This document shows positions 36,081-44,475 of a stretch of DNA of 64,000 nt, one piece after another. The stretch's first letter is position 1. The number at the start of each line of letters is the position of its first letter. Source of the stretch: Terriglobia bacterium (GTDB lineage Bacteria; Acidobacteriota; Terriglobia; Bryobacterales; Bryobacteraceae); assembly GCA_025363475.1 (NCBI GenBank), contig JANYDS010000023.1, positions 1 to 64,000 on the forward strand, written 5' to 3'. The position numbers were made by a program, and so were the translations under genes. Under the pieces are notes generated by a model. It was not told the origin of the DNA, did no database searches, and worked only from the letters and a program-made list of their open reading frames with translations.

Positions 36081-36203
36081 CCCACACGGAGCCTGGAATC
36101 CGGGCCTCCTGGCGCAGAAACTGCTGGGTGCCTGGCGGGGAATTCACCAATCACGAAATGGCCGTTTGCGTGCTCTTGTGAATGCGCCAACGAGGTGAAT
36201 GCC

Positions 36204-37298
36204 ATGCTCCCGGAACTTGAGGAACGAAAGGCGAAGCAGCTGCCGCGCGGCTTCATGCGGGCTAATGTATTTCACGCTCCGGGCAAGTTTGGCATTGAAG
36301 AGAAGGCCATTCCCCGCGCTGGCAACGGTCAAGCGGTGGTTCAGGTTCGGCTTACTACCATCTGCGGGACGGATATCCACATAATTCGGGGTGAATATCC
36401 GGTTCACGAAGGCCTGACCATCGGCCACGAAGCGACCGGAATCATCCACGAACTGGGCGCGGGGATGGAAGGTTACAGCGTGGGCCAGCGCGTGATGACG
36501 GGGGCGATAACGCCCTGTGGTCAGTGCGAGGCGTGTCTGGCAGGAGACCGGTCGCAATGTGGCGGGCCGCTGGGCGGCTGGCAACTGGGGAACACGATTG
36601 ACGGCACACAGGCGGAATACGTGCTGATACCGCATGCGCAAGCCAATCTTGCGCTCATTCCCGACGCCTTGTCGGATGAGCAGGTTCTGCTGCTGACCGA
36701 TATCGCGTCTACTGGATTCTCTGCTGCGGAAAGCGGCAACATCCGACTTGGCGATACCGTGGCTGTCTTCGCGCAGGGACCGATTGGCTTGTGCGCCACG
36801 CTGGGTGCGCGGTTGCGCGGGGCCTCAGAAATCATTGCGGTGGATCCGGACCCGCACCGGCTGGAAATAGCGGCAAAATTCGGGGCCACAGTTACCTTGA
36901 TGGCAGGCCCGGAGGTTGCGGGACGCATTCGGACGCTGACGAAAGGCCGTGGCGTGGATGTCGCGATCGAAGCACTGGGTACGCAGGAGACTTTTGAAAA
37001 CGCGCTGCGTGTACTGCGGCCTGGCGGCACTTTGTCCAGCGTCGGCGTCTATTCGGGCCACCTCAAAGTGCCTCTGGATGCGTTTGGTTCCGGTCTGGAA
37101 GACATCAAAATCGTCACAACACTTTGCCCTGGAGGCAAAGAGCGTATGCGCAGGCTGATGCGGCTGGTGGAATCGCAGCGTATTGACCTCTCGCCGCTGC
37201 TGACTCATGTTTTCGAACTGGAAGACATTGCAAAAGCGTACGAACTTTTCGGATCGCATGGACAGGGTGTCCTGAAAATAGCGATCCGCGTTTCCTGA
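36204..37298 (+). CDS. Zinc-dependent alcohol dehydrogenase (MDR family)
   Basis: About 364 residues. Catalytic zinc ligands are visible in T-I-C-G-T-D-I-H (Cys) and I-G-H-E-A-T-G (His-Glu). The structural zinc site is partly kept: P-C-G-Q-C-E-A-C-L-A-G-D-R-S-Q-C. The coenzyme site is around V-F-A-Q-G-P-I-G-L-C. It resembles isopropanol/secondary alcohol and threonine-type dehydrogenases; the substrate cannot be named. The ATG at 36204 is preceded by GAGG; a GTG at 36195 or an ATG at 36255 are alternatives. Confidence 0.9.
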   Translation: MLPELEERKAKQLPRGFMRANVFHAPGKFGIEEKAIPRAGNGQAVVQVRLTTICGTDIHIIRGEYPVHEGLTIGHEATGIIHELGAGMEGYSVGQRVMTGAITPCGQCEACLAGDRSQCGGPLGGWQLGNTIDGTQAEYVLIPHAQANLALIPDALSDEQVLLLTDIASTGFSAAESGNIRLGDTVAVFAQGPIGLCATLGARLRGASEIIAVDPDPHRLEIAAKFGATVTLMAGPEVAGRIRTLTKGRGVDVAIEALGTQETFENALRVLRPGGTLSSVGVYSGHLKVPLDAFGSGLEDIKIVTTLCPGGKERMRRLMRLVESQRIDLSPLLTHVFELEDIAKAYELFGSHGQGVLKIAIRVS

Positions 37299-37322
37299 AA
37301 CGAGTAAGAGGAGTTATCAATT

Positions 37323-37640
37323 ATGCCGAAGACTACTATTCACAAAGCAGAGAACGAACATAGCGTTGTTGCCCATGCTGCTCTGCAGCAGGCGCAGGAA
37401 ACTCTTGATTGTATACGGGCACGAGCGTTTGTGCTGTTTCTGGAACGCGACGGCGGACCGGGGAACGACAAGGACGACTGGCTTCAGGCCGAGCGGGAAC
37501 TGTTGGCCGCGCCGATTGACGCAGCCAAGGTGAAGGCAACGCTTCACAGCGATATTCTCACCATCGACACTCCGAAGAAACCAGTCCGCCGCGAATTTGT
37601 TCGCGCCGCAGTCGCGTCAGCTATTTCGCAGGCAGGCTGA
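37323..37640 (+). CDS. DUF2934 domain protein
   Basis: 105 residues. The DUF2934 core is seen in I-R-A-R-A-F-V-L-F-L-E-R-D-G-G-P-G followed by N-D-K-D-D-W-L-Q-A-E-R-E-L. The family is small, soluble, common in Acidobacteriota and Proteobacteria, and of unknown function. The first about 30 residues are not conserved. It overlaps the convergent TPR-like gene by 20 nt. Confidence 0.85.
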   Translation: MPKTTIHKAENEHSVVAHAALQQAQETLDCIRARAFVLFLERDGGPGNDKDDWLQAERELLAAPIDAAKVKATLHSDILTIDTPKKPVRREFVRAAVASAISQAG

Positions 37641-38445
37641 TTCGGTTGAGTTCCAGCAGGTAGAGAGGGTTATTCGGAAACCGGTTGTGTAATTCGGCCA
37701 GAAGACTTCGTGCGCCCGTACGGTTGTTATCGCGGAGTGCGGCCACTGCCAGCAGCAGTTTGGCGAAGGGTTCCAGATAGTGGCCCTGCTGGGCTGTGAG
37801 GCGAAGCTGTTCAAGGCCCTTGTCGTGATCGACGTGCGAACCGGTAATCCAGAGAAACGCGCGCAGCGGGGCGGGCTTCAGGCTGAGCAGGTAATTCTCA
37901 ACGCCCAAGCCCAGGTACGCGTCGTAGTTCTTTGGGTTCGCCAGAGTCAGGCGATCTGCATAGGTGCGGCCCTGTTTCGTGTATTTCAGCGCGGTGAGAT
38001 CCTGCTTTTCGATGAGCGATGCGAAGTCTGCGCGGAGTCCGAATGTGAGTGATTTGGCGAACAGCGCGTTGGCGTCGTTGGGCTCTGTTCTCAGAGTGGC
38101 ATCAGCGGTGCGTTCCGCGACTGCTATTTCACGCTGGAACAGGGTCTTCATCTTCGGGTCCGGATGGGGCTTTTCGCGATTGAGGAAACGCGAATCATCA
38201 GTGAAGAGTTCGGATTCCAGTACTCCCAGGCGGGCGAGCTCGGAAAATAAACACGCGGCGGCGTTGGACGTCGGGCCCAGCGAATCGGTCGGGTGACTCT
38301 GTTTCCATTCGCTGAAAACCACGTGAGCTTCGTCGAACTGCAGATCGTACATCTTCATCCAGCCGCGGTAGAGATCAGCGGAGGGGATTTCCGCGCCGGA
38401 TGCCAGCGCTGACGAAAACAAGAAAGCGAAAACGGCGGAACGCAT
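37621..38445 (-). CDS. Secreted helical (TPR-like) protein, unknown function
   Basis: 274 residues with a signal peptide (A-V-F-A-F-L-F-S-S-A-L-A-S-G-A). The mature part is helical and resembles tetratricopeptide solenoids (M-K-M-Y-D-L-Q-F-D-E-A-H-V-V-F, then Y-D-A-Y-L-G-L-G-V-E-N-Y-L-L). No catalytic motif was recognised. Last gene of the six-gene minus-strand operon. Confidence 0.8.
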   Translation of the reverse strand: MRSAVFAFLFSSALASGAEIPSADLYRGWMKMYDLQFDEAHVVFSEWKQSHPTDSLGPTSNAAACLFSELARLGVLESELFTDDSRFLNREKPHPDPKMKTLFQREIAVAERTADATLRTEPNDANALFAKSLTFGLRADFASLIEKQDLTALKYTKQGRTYADRLTLANPKNYDAYLGLGVENYLLSLKPAPLRAFLWITGSHVDHDKGLEQLRLTAQQGHYLEPFAKLLLAVAALRDNNRTGARSLLAELHNRFPNNPLYLLELNRISLPAK

Positions 38446-38449
38446 CGGT

Positions 38450-39028
38450 TCAGGCAGTGCGCGGATAGATTTGGAAATCGATTTCCACTTCGTTTTTTAC
38501 CTTGATCATGCCGCCGGCGACACTCACGGGTTTGATGCCAAAATCCGTTTGTTTGAGAACGGTGTGCGCGGCGTAGAAATCGCCTGTGCGCCTCACTGTT
38601 AGGTGGACGTTTCGCGTCACGCCATGGAGGGAGAGATCGCCGTCAACTTTCCACTGCCCGTCCGGCTGTTTTTCGATGTGGGTGGAGCGGAATGAAATGG
38701 CAGGAAACTTACTGGTTTCGAGCGTCATGTCTTCCATATCTTTCTGGATGGCGGCCTGAGTTTTGGCGTCCACTTTGGGGTCAGCCTTTACTGTCATTTT
38801 GGCAGAGTCCACATTGAAAGCTACATGCGCGGCAGGAATTTCGCCCAGCGTGCCTGACGTGATGGGCGCACTAATCCAATGATCGTGCGCGGCCACAGAA
38901 AGCAGGCCGGCTTTGCTCACTTTGATGATGATGGTGCTGCGCTGAACATCGATCGCGGCATCCTGTGCAGTGGCTGCGGCGGCCAACACAAACAACGCCA
39001 CTCCCAGTTTCAAAATGTTAAGACTCAT
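38450..39028 (-). CDS. YceI-family lipocalin-like protein
   Basis: 192 residues with a signal peptide. The YceI fold shows in I-K-V-S-K-A-G-L-L-S-V-A-A-H-D-H-W, the repeated V-N-V-D-S-A-K-M-T-V strand region and L-H-G-V-T-R-N-V-H-L-T-V. YceI proteins are periplasmic beta-barrels that bind isoprenoid-like lipids. Its start overlaps the FAD monooxygenase end by 11 nt. Confidence 0.92.
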   Translation of the reverse strand: MSLNILKLGVALFVLAAAATAQDAAIDVQRSTIIIKVSKAGLLSVAAHDHWISAPITSGTLGEIPAAHVAFNVDSAKMTVKADPKVDAKTQAAIQKDMEDMTLETSKFPAISFRSTHIEKQPDGQWKVDGDLSLHGVTRNVHLTVRRTGDFYAAHTVLKQTDFGIKPVSVAGGMIKVKNEVEIDFQIYPRTA

Positions 39029-40193
39029 AGGAATAGACTCTTCTGAAATTATGTTCGAACAGGGCCGCAGGCAAGAGGCTGGTGACTACGCGGCGCCCGG
39101 CGACCACGACGGGGTTCTGCCATTGCCCGATATGGCCCATCATGAGCGACCGCTGCTGGATATGTCGGGTCCGGTGCCGCCGCAGCGAATCGTATTGCTG
39201 CAGGGCTGCATCGAGAGAGCTTGCGCCAGCGACGCATTTGGCGAACACCAGGGCATCTTCAAGCGCCATGCCGCCGCCCTGACCGAGGTTGGGCGTACAC
39301 GGGTGGGCCGCATCGCCGAGCAGGGTCACGCGGCCTGCAGTCCATTGCGGCAGGGGTGGAAGGTCGAAGGCGCCATTCTCCATGATGAACTCCGCCGACT
39401 CGATGAGAGCGGGAATCGGTTCATGCCATCCCGTGAGCCGCTGAATCAGTTCTTCTTTTCGCTGCTGTAAAGATGGCGGGTCTCGCCGGGGCATATTGGC
39501 CGTGGCGTACCAGGTAAACCACCCGTGTCCCATGCCAAGAATGCCGAAGCGACTGCCGCGCCCCCAGGTTTCACTGCTATAGCCCTCGCGGATGGCACTG
39601 CCGGCATATGTTACAACTCCGCGCCAGACGGTGTAACCGCGATAAACCGGTTCGCAAATGCCAAGAACGTGTTCGCGCACGCGGGAGCGGATACCATCGG
39701 CACCAATCACTGCGTCATGCTCTTCTGTGGAGCCATTGGCAAAATGCACCTGAACCTTTGAGCTGGTTTGCTCCAGATGCGTGAATTCGTGCCCCAAACG
39801 GATGCGGTCGGGGGGGACGGCTGTTAACAGCGCAGCCAGCAGATCTGACCTGCGGACACAGAGCGCGGGGACGTCGAAATCCCCCAGCGCAATGTTCATG
39901 AGGATTTTGCCGCAGTTGGCGCGCACCAGGAAATGAGTATTGGCCCCGGCGGGAAACTGCACCTGTTCCAGCAGACCGAGCGACTGGAGCACGCGGGTGG
40001 CATTGGGCCACAGCATCAGACCTGCTCCCACTTCCTTCAATTCCGCAGCGCGCTCATAGACGGTAGCGGCGATACCCAGTTTGTGGAGAGATGCCGCGGC
40101 TGCCACTCCACCGATGCCGCCGCCGATTATTCCTACGCTTTTCATTTGCAAGCTGGGCTTTTCGACGCGCAACGGGGCTGGCCGGTTCCACAT
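39018..40193 (-). CDS. FAD-dependent aromatic monooxygenase (salicylate hydroxylase-like)
   Basis: About 391 residues. The FAD motifs are G-I-I-G-G-G-I-G-G-V at the N-terminus and, downstream, G-A-D-G-I-R-S-R-V-R (DG motif) and L-L-G-D-A-A-H-P (GD motif), as in class A flavoprotein hydroxylases. It likely hydroxylates an aromatic substrate with NAD(P)H and oxygen. The ATG at 40193 overlaps the upstream stop (TGATG), indicating coupling; the next ATG at 40145 is right before the FAD fold and is an alternative. Confidence 0.92.
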   Translation of the reverse strand: MWNRPAPLRVEKPSLQMKSVGIIGGGIGGVAAAASLHKLGIAATVYERAAELKEVGAGLMLWPNATRVLQSLGLLEQVQFPAGANTHFLVRANCGKILMNIALGDFDVPALCVRRSDLLAALLTAVPPDRIRLGHEFTHLEQTSSKVQVHFANGSTEEHDAVIGADGIRSRVREHVLGICEPVYRGYTVWRGVVTYAGSAIREGYSSETWGRGSRFGILGMGHGWFTWYATANMPRRDPPSLQQRKEELIQRLTGWHEPIPALIESAEFIMENGAFDLPPLPQWTAGRVTLLGDAAHPCTPNLGQGGGMALEDALVFAKCVAGASSLDAALQQYDSLRRHRTRHIQQRSLMMGHIGQWQNPVVVAGRRVVTSLLPAALFEHNFRRVYSYES

Positions 40194-41221
40194 CAGCGTT
40201 TGCCGACCACTGCCGCCAGTGCTTCATACTGGTCACTGGCGATCAGATTGACACCGGCTTCAAGGGCCGCTCGCCAACGTATCTCTGCGGCTTTGAGTGA
40301 GCCGAAATTGTAGGATTTGTCCCACCCCTGGCTTTCGTCGGCTGTAAATCCGTCGAGAGTGTAGAAGCGAATCCAGAACCCCAGGCGATGGGCGTGATCT
40401 ACTAAAGCTTTCAGCCGGGCGGCGTCTGCAGTCGTCCAGTCACCGGCGTGAGGCGCTCCGCCTTCTTCCACTTCGAACCAGGAATTGTTCCACCACCTTC
40501 GATACGTGGTGGGCTTTTCACTGAGGAGCTTTTGCGGCGACAGGGTGGCGGCCAGATGAGAACGTTCGTCGCGATTTTTTGTGTTCAGCCCCGTTGTGTG
40601 TGCGGAGCCAAACAGCCGCAACATTCCGCCCTTCGGCACGTCTTTGAAAAACACTTGTTCCTGCGCATCGTTGTCTTCAGTCAGCACAAGAATTGGCCTC
40701 ATTTTTAGCGCTGTGAGGTCGGCGGGGTTACCCGTTTTAGTAGCGGTGGCGAGCCAGGGTTCGTATTCGTCGAGTAGCTTCCACACGGCATGAAGCAGGG
40801 CCGGCTGATTGTCCTTGAAATCGAAATGCAGCACGATGAGCGGCCAGCGTGCCGGGTCGCCGCTCTTCAATTCGCGTTCAACAAGGGGCCGCACTTTCTC
40901 GAAAAAGTGGTCGCGCAGCGTTGGCTCTTCGCCTGTGGTTTCAGCTTTGTGGGAGAGCACAATTTTGCCGCCATCGGGAACGGCTGCCGGGTACCAGGCC
41001 AGATCCTGCTCGATGGCGACGGGGAAACCGGACGCGAGCGCGCGGTTTATACGATTCGCCCACTGGCCCTCATAGGGATAGCAGTTATGGGCGTCGGGAA
41101 TCGGGCGTTTTGCATTGGGGAAATTGAAGGCAGGGGCCTGTGCGAATGCGGGCAGGGCGAGCGCGACGACGGCCCATTGCAAAACTTTCACACACCGCGT
41201 CACGGCCACGGCTTTATGCAC
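40193..41221 (-). CDS. Secreted PLC-like (PI-PLC/GDPD-type) phosphodiesterase
   Basis: 342 residues with a signal peptide (V-A-L-A-L-P-A-F-A). The barrel starts P-I-P-D-A-H-N-C-Y-P-Y-E-G, then F-P-V-A-I-E-Q-D-L-A-W-Y, and later G-F-W-I-R-F-Y-T-L-D-G with an acidic end around L-I-A-S-D-Q-Y. This agrees with PLC-like phosphodiesterase TIM barrels. Substrate unknown; a membrane phosphodiester is a reasonable guess. Coupled to the downstream monooxygenase gene. Confidence 0.8.
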   Translation of the reverse strand: MHKAVAVTRCVKVLQWAVVALALPAFAQAPAFNFPNAKRPIPDAHNCYPYEGQWANRINRALASGFPVAIEQDLAWYPAAVPDGGKIVLSHKAETTGEEPTLRDHFFEKVRPLVERELKSGDPARWPLIVLHFDFKDNQPALLHAVWKLLDEYEPWLATATKTGNPADLTALKMRPILVLTEDNDAQEQVFFKDVPKGGMLRLFGSAHTTGLNTKNRDERSHLAATLSPQKLLSEKPTTYRRWWNNSWFEVEEGGAPHAGDWTTADAARLKALVDHAHRLGFWIRFYTLDGFTADESQGWDKSYNFGSLKAAEIRWRAALEAGVNLIASDQYEALAAVVGKR

Positions 41222-41618
41222 CCAGCAGGCGCTCGATGCGGACCTGCAGAATCACAACATCCGGCGATTCCTGGATGGCGTTGTAGTAGCGGACGGCAAA
41301 ATCGGAGCCTTGCTCCCGGGGACACATGATGTCGCGAGCCTGTGCTTTGAGCGCATTGGCTTCAGGTTGCCCGGCTTTGCTGCGGCGGGAGAGGGCTTCG
41401 TCAATTTCCACGACCATGGTGGAGATGTGCTTCAGCCAGGCGAAGTGCGGATCACCGAGGACGAGGGCCAGAAACGGACCCGGGCCAGCGATGGGGCCAT
41501 TGGTTTTTTCGTATTCCCCGCGTTCGCGATCCAGCAGAAGCTTGTGCTGTTCGAGGAGCAGATTGCGGAGGTTGCCGAGGAGTTCTCTGCTTTCGGGTTC
41601 TATGGGTTGGAGGGACAT
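41214..41618 (-). CDS. Conserved hypothetical protein
   Basis: 134 residues from the ATG at 41618 (another ATG lies 4 codons upstream). Helical, charged, with H-K-L-L-L-D-R-E-R near the start and P-D-V-V-I-L-Q-V-R-I-E-R-L near the end. I recognise no family with certainty. It overlaps the phosphodiesterase start by 8 nt and follows the M28 peptidase closely, so it is part of the same operon. Confidence 0.75.
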   Translation of the reverse strand: MSLQPIEPESRELLGNLRNLLLEQHKLLLDRERGEYEKTNGPIAGPGPFLALVLGDPHFAWLKHISTMVVEIDEALSRRSKAGQPEANALKAQARDIMCPREQGSDFAVRYYNAIQESPDVVILQVRIERLLGA

Positions 41619-41632
41619 ATCTAAGCCCAAAA

Positions 41633-43117
41633 TTATTTCTTCGTCCGCAGACCGGCCAGCGGAATATTGTCTGTGTCGGCAATGATCTTCGCGTAGGCTC
41701 GTGTCACGGCGGCCATGCCCGGAATCGAGATGCTCTCGTCGTTCTCTTTATCCGAGTGCCATACGTAGCCCGTATTGATGATCTGCACCGATGGTGCCAG
41801 GAAATAATAACGCGTTGTCTCGCCGCTCGGCGTGGGCAGCGAATCCGGGAACGTGGGAACGCCGAAGGCATCCAAAGCGTGGATCGCCACCTTCAGCAGG
41901 GCGGGACTGTCGCCCGCATACCAGCGATATGTTGAAGGAGCATTCGAGTACGCGCTCAACCCGAGCCCGGTGTCCTTCAGCCCCGTGTGTTCGCTATTAA
42001 ACAGCAGCGCGGTTTTCGCAAAAAATTCCGGATGATCAAGGAACCATACGCCGCTCTCTGCGCCATTATCGTGGTGTCCGTCGGTGCCGGCAAAAATAAT
42101 GGTCCGCTTGCGCTGCGACTTCGGAACCTTCGCGAAATATTCGGCAAGCCCGAGGAACGTCGCTACGCCCGTGCCGTTATCGTTCGCGCCTTCGAACCAC
42201 CCATCCCGATGCGCCACCACAACCACGTTCTCATCGGTGGTGCCTTTCAGCGTGCCCCACACCGTGCCCGACTTCAGGCCGGGCCGCATCTTCACATCGA
42301 GGTTCAATTGCAGATGAACCGGCGCATTCTCGGTGCCAACCTTCGCCGCACCGCCAATCATGTCGCGAACAGCCAGCCCTTCCTTCGTTCCCAGTGAGAA
42401 CGCAGGCACCGGCGCATTCACCGGATAGAACTGCGTCTTCTCATCGAGCGGCACTCCGAGGATTACGAAGATCGCAGCCGCGCCGCGATCAGACAAACGC
42501 TTGATCGCGTTGTCGGAAATCCCCACATGGCGCGACCCCGTGTCGTTGCTGTAAAAGAAGACCGCCTTGCCCTTCACATCAGGACCCGGCTTGATCTCCG
42601 CTTCGCTCGCCATCCCGACATAGACGGCTTCCATATCCACTGTGCCGTTTGTACCTTTCGAAAGAAATGCCGGCTGCGCCGAGGTCAGCGGAATCGATTT
42701 GCCATTGAGCGACACTACCGCTTTCCACGCTTGCGGCACCCACTGCGGCTGCAGGTCAAACATCTGCTCGTGTACGTCTTCGAGCCCGATGGCCTTGAGC
42801 TTCTTCATCATCCATTCCGCGTTCTCCGCGTCGGCATCTGTGCCCGTGATGCGGCCCCAGTACTGCGGATGGCCGTTATCGCGGTAGTGCCGGGACATGG
42901 CGGTCTGATCTTTCACAAACTCCATGAGGTGATTGCCGTCAATCGCGGCGTACTTCTGGTCTTCCGGCGCGAGATTCCAGCCGAGCTCGTTTGGGCGGTG
43001 ATGGGGCGGGGATTGCGGGAGGCGCTGGCGAGTGGGTTCCTGCGCGAACGTCAGGGTCGCTGCGAAGAGCGTGAGCGCGGCGGAAATCGTGAGCATGTTG
43101 ATGCGGGGGCACGGCAT
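41633..43117 (-). CDS. Secreted M28-family zinc peptidase with PA-like insert
   Basis: 494 residues with a signal peptide (M-L-T-I-S-A-A-L-T-L-F-A-A-T-L). Zinc-site motifs: V-V-V-A-H-R-D-G-W-F-E-G-A-N-D-N-G-T-G (His and Asp), then A-G-T-D-G-H-H-D-N-G-A-E-S-G (Glu). A PA-like domain lies between (about 130-230). It resembles glutamate carboxypeptidase II-like aminopeptidases, periplasmic. First gene of the six-gene operon. ATG at 43117 or 43096. Confidence 0.9.
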   Translation of the reverse strand: MPCPRINMLTISAALTLFAATLTFAQEPTRQRLPQSPPHHRPNELGWNLAPEDQKYAAIDGNHLMEFVKDQTAMSRHYRDNGHPQYWGRITGTDADAENAEWMMKKLKAIGLEDVHEQMFDLQPQWVPQAWKAVVSLNGKSIPLTSAQPAFLSKGTNGTVDMEAVYVGMASEAEIKPGPDVKGKAVFFYSNDTGSRHVGISDNAIKRLSDRGAAAIFVILGVPLDEKTQFYPVNAPVPAFSLGTKEGLAVRDMIGGAAKVGTENAPVHLQLNLDVKMRPGLKSGTVWGTLKGTTDENVVVVAHRDGWFEGANDNGTGVATFLGLAEYFAKVPKSQRKRTIIFAGTDGHHDNGAESGVWFLDHPEFFAKTALLFNSEHTGLKDTGLGLSAYSNAPSTYRWYAGDSPALLKVAIHALDAFGVPTFPDSLPTPSGETTRYYFLAPSVQIINTGYVWHSDKENDESISIPGMAAVTRAYAKIIADTDNIPLAGLRTKK

Positions 43118-43188
43118 GTTACTGCATCTTATCGCGATCCTGGTGCGGCGTGACCCGCTCCGCGCTTCCCACGTCTTGAAACTTGAAA

Positions 43189-44184
43189 TTACTGCGCGGC
43201 CCGCTGTTGGGCTTCTTCGGCGCGTGCCCCGGCAAGAATACCGGTTAGCGCCACGTTACCTTCATGACACGCGTATTCGTAAATCGGCTTCGAAGTCCGA
43301 TGCAGCGGGATCATCAGAGTCCATGGCTTCGCCCAGGTATCCGGATCGTTCACGGCGATTTCGTAGTTCAACGTGTTCGCGTCGTGGAGGGTGAAGCGTT
43401 CGGTGATATGAAGCTTCGCGCTCGACATGTTCTCAAACGCGCGGGGACGGTAGTTTGCGGTATCTACCACCAGGGTATCGCCTTCCCAACGGCCGCGTGA
43501 ATCGCCCAACCATTGCTGAACGGCGGCGAGCGGGTGGGGGCGGCTATCCATGTTGACCACACGCGCGTCGTGGAACATCTCAGTCAGGATCATGACTGCA
43601 TTCGGCGTTTCGACGATCTGGTAAAAGCTTTGATATCCGGCCGTCAATTGGGGCGAACCGTACGTGATGCACCGGTCACCCAGAGGCCGGTCTTCGGGTC
43701 CCGCGGAACGACGCGCCGCAATCATGGACTCGGCGCGCGCATTGATCGCCCTCTGCGTCAAGGCCGGCATACGTCCGTCGGCCGGATCGGTGATCAGGGA
43801 AGTCCGGTTTTCCCAGGTGCGCTCGTCATTCCATTCAGAACCGTAGTCGCCGGTTTCGCCGTCAGCGCTTTTGAAACCCTGCCTGAGTCCGAGGACGTTG
43901 GCCAGGACGGCCGGATAGAAACCGTCGAAAAACACCGCGTCTGCCTTGCCGGTAAACAGTTCCAAGCCCTTCTCCCGCATCTTCTCAACTTCGGCGTTGG
44001 TGAGGAGAGGCCGGTCGGCGATCTCTTTGGGGCGCTGAAGCGGAGTCGCGATATTGTTTTCCCAGTTACCCTGAAAATCGGGATGTCCGTCCGGGGTTCG
44101 CGGGGCCTTGTATCGTTGCTGTCCAAAGGCTGAGACGGTCAGCGCCAGAGCGCATGTTGCCAACGCGAAAAGTCGTACGTTCAT
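43189..44184 (-). CDS. Secreted hypothetical protein of a large Acidobacteriota paralogue family
   Basis: 331 residues from the ATG at 44184. Signal peptide (F-A-L-A-T-C-A-L-A-L-T-V-S-A-F-G). Then P-R-T-P-D-G-H-P-D-F-Q-G-N-W and near the end D-P-D-T-W-A-K-P-W, with Y-E-Y-A-C-H-E-G-N. Proteins with this opening and ending occur in many copies in Acidobacteriota genomes; function unknown. A frame extension upstream to 44310 would run into the tRNA fragment and is not used. Confidence 0.85.
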   Translation of the reverse strand: MNVRLFALATCALALTVSAFGQQRYKAPRTPDGHPDFQGNWENNIATPLQRPKEIADRPLLTNAEVEKMREKGLELFTGKADAVFFDGFYPAVLANVLGLRQGFKSADGETGDYGSEWNDERTWENRTSLITDPADGRMPALTQRAINARAESMIAARRSAGPEDRPLGDRCITYGSPQLTAGYQSFYQIVETPNAVMILTEMFHDARVVNMDSRPHPLAAVQQWLGDSRGRWEGDTLVVDTANYRPRAFENMSSAKLHITERFTLHDANTLNYEIAVNDPDTWAKPWTLMIPLHRTSKPIYEYACHEGNVALTGILAGARAEEAQQRAAQ

Positions 44185-44284
44185 TTTGTTTGTTCCAGGC
44201 AAGTTCTTTGATTCTAGATGAAAACTCAGGCGGTGGTGGGATTTCGCCTTCAGGACTCCAGGACAGGAAGTGTGTTTGAAAATA

Positions 44285-44333
44285 TGGTGGGCTCGAGATG
44301 ACTCGAACATCCGACCTCTTCCGTGTCAAGGAA
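44285..44333 (-). tRNA. tRNA-Val(GAC) 3' half, 5' half missing
   Basis: On the minus strand the sequence contains an anticodon loop TTGACAC (44329-44323) with anticodon GAC, a four-pair anticodon stem, a T arm (GGATG / TTCGAGT / CATCT), the acceptor strand CGAGCCC, discriminator A and an encoded CCA. Before position 44333 (tRNA 5' side) the sequence stops matching a tRNA: no D arm or 5' acceptor strand. It is the fragment left at one end of an element that integrated into a tRNA gene. Confidence 0.75.
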
Positions 44334-44475
44334 CATTGACAAACACGCCATCCGTACACTCATCCTAATACACTTACGCGAATTTTTCTCGCTTATTTTT
44401 GACCGAGAGAAGCGCTCTAAAACGGTCGTACTATTGTCATGTTTCCGCGTAGCTGATAGCATCTCGTGCGATGAA
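44334..44475. other. AT-richer scar between tRNA half and HsdM remnant
   Basis: About 140 nt, richer in A/T than its neighbours, with no recognised gene. Likely leftover of an integrated element (attachment region or integrase end). Nothing else identified. Confidence 0.4.

Noticed and set aside
44185-44310. Upstream extension of the 43189-44184 gene
   Set aside because: It would translate the tRNA-Val half; the signal peptide at 44184 marks the true start.
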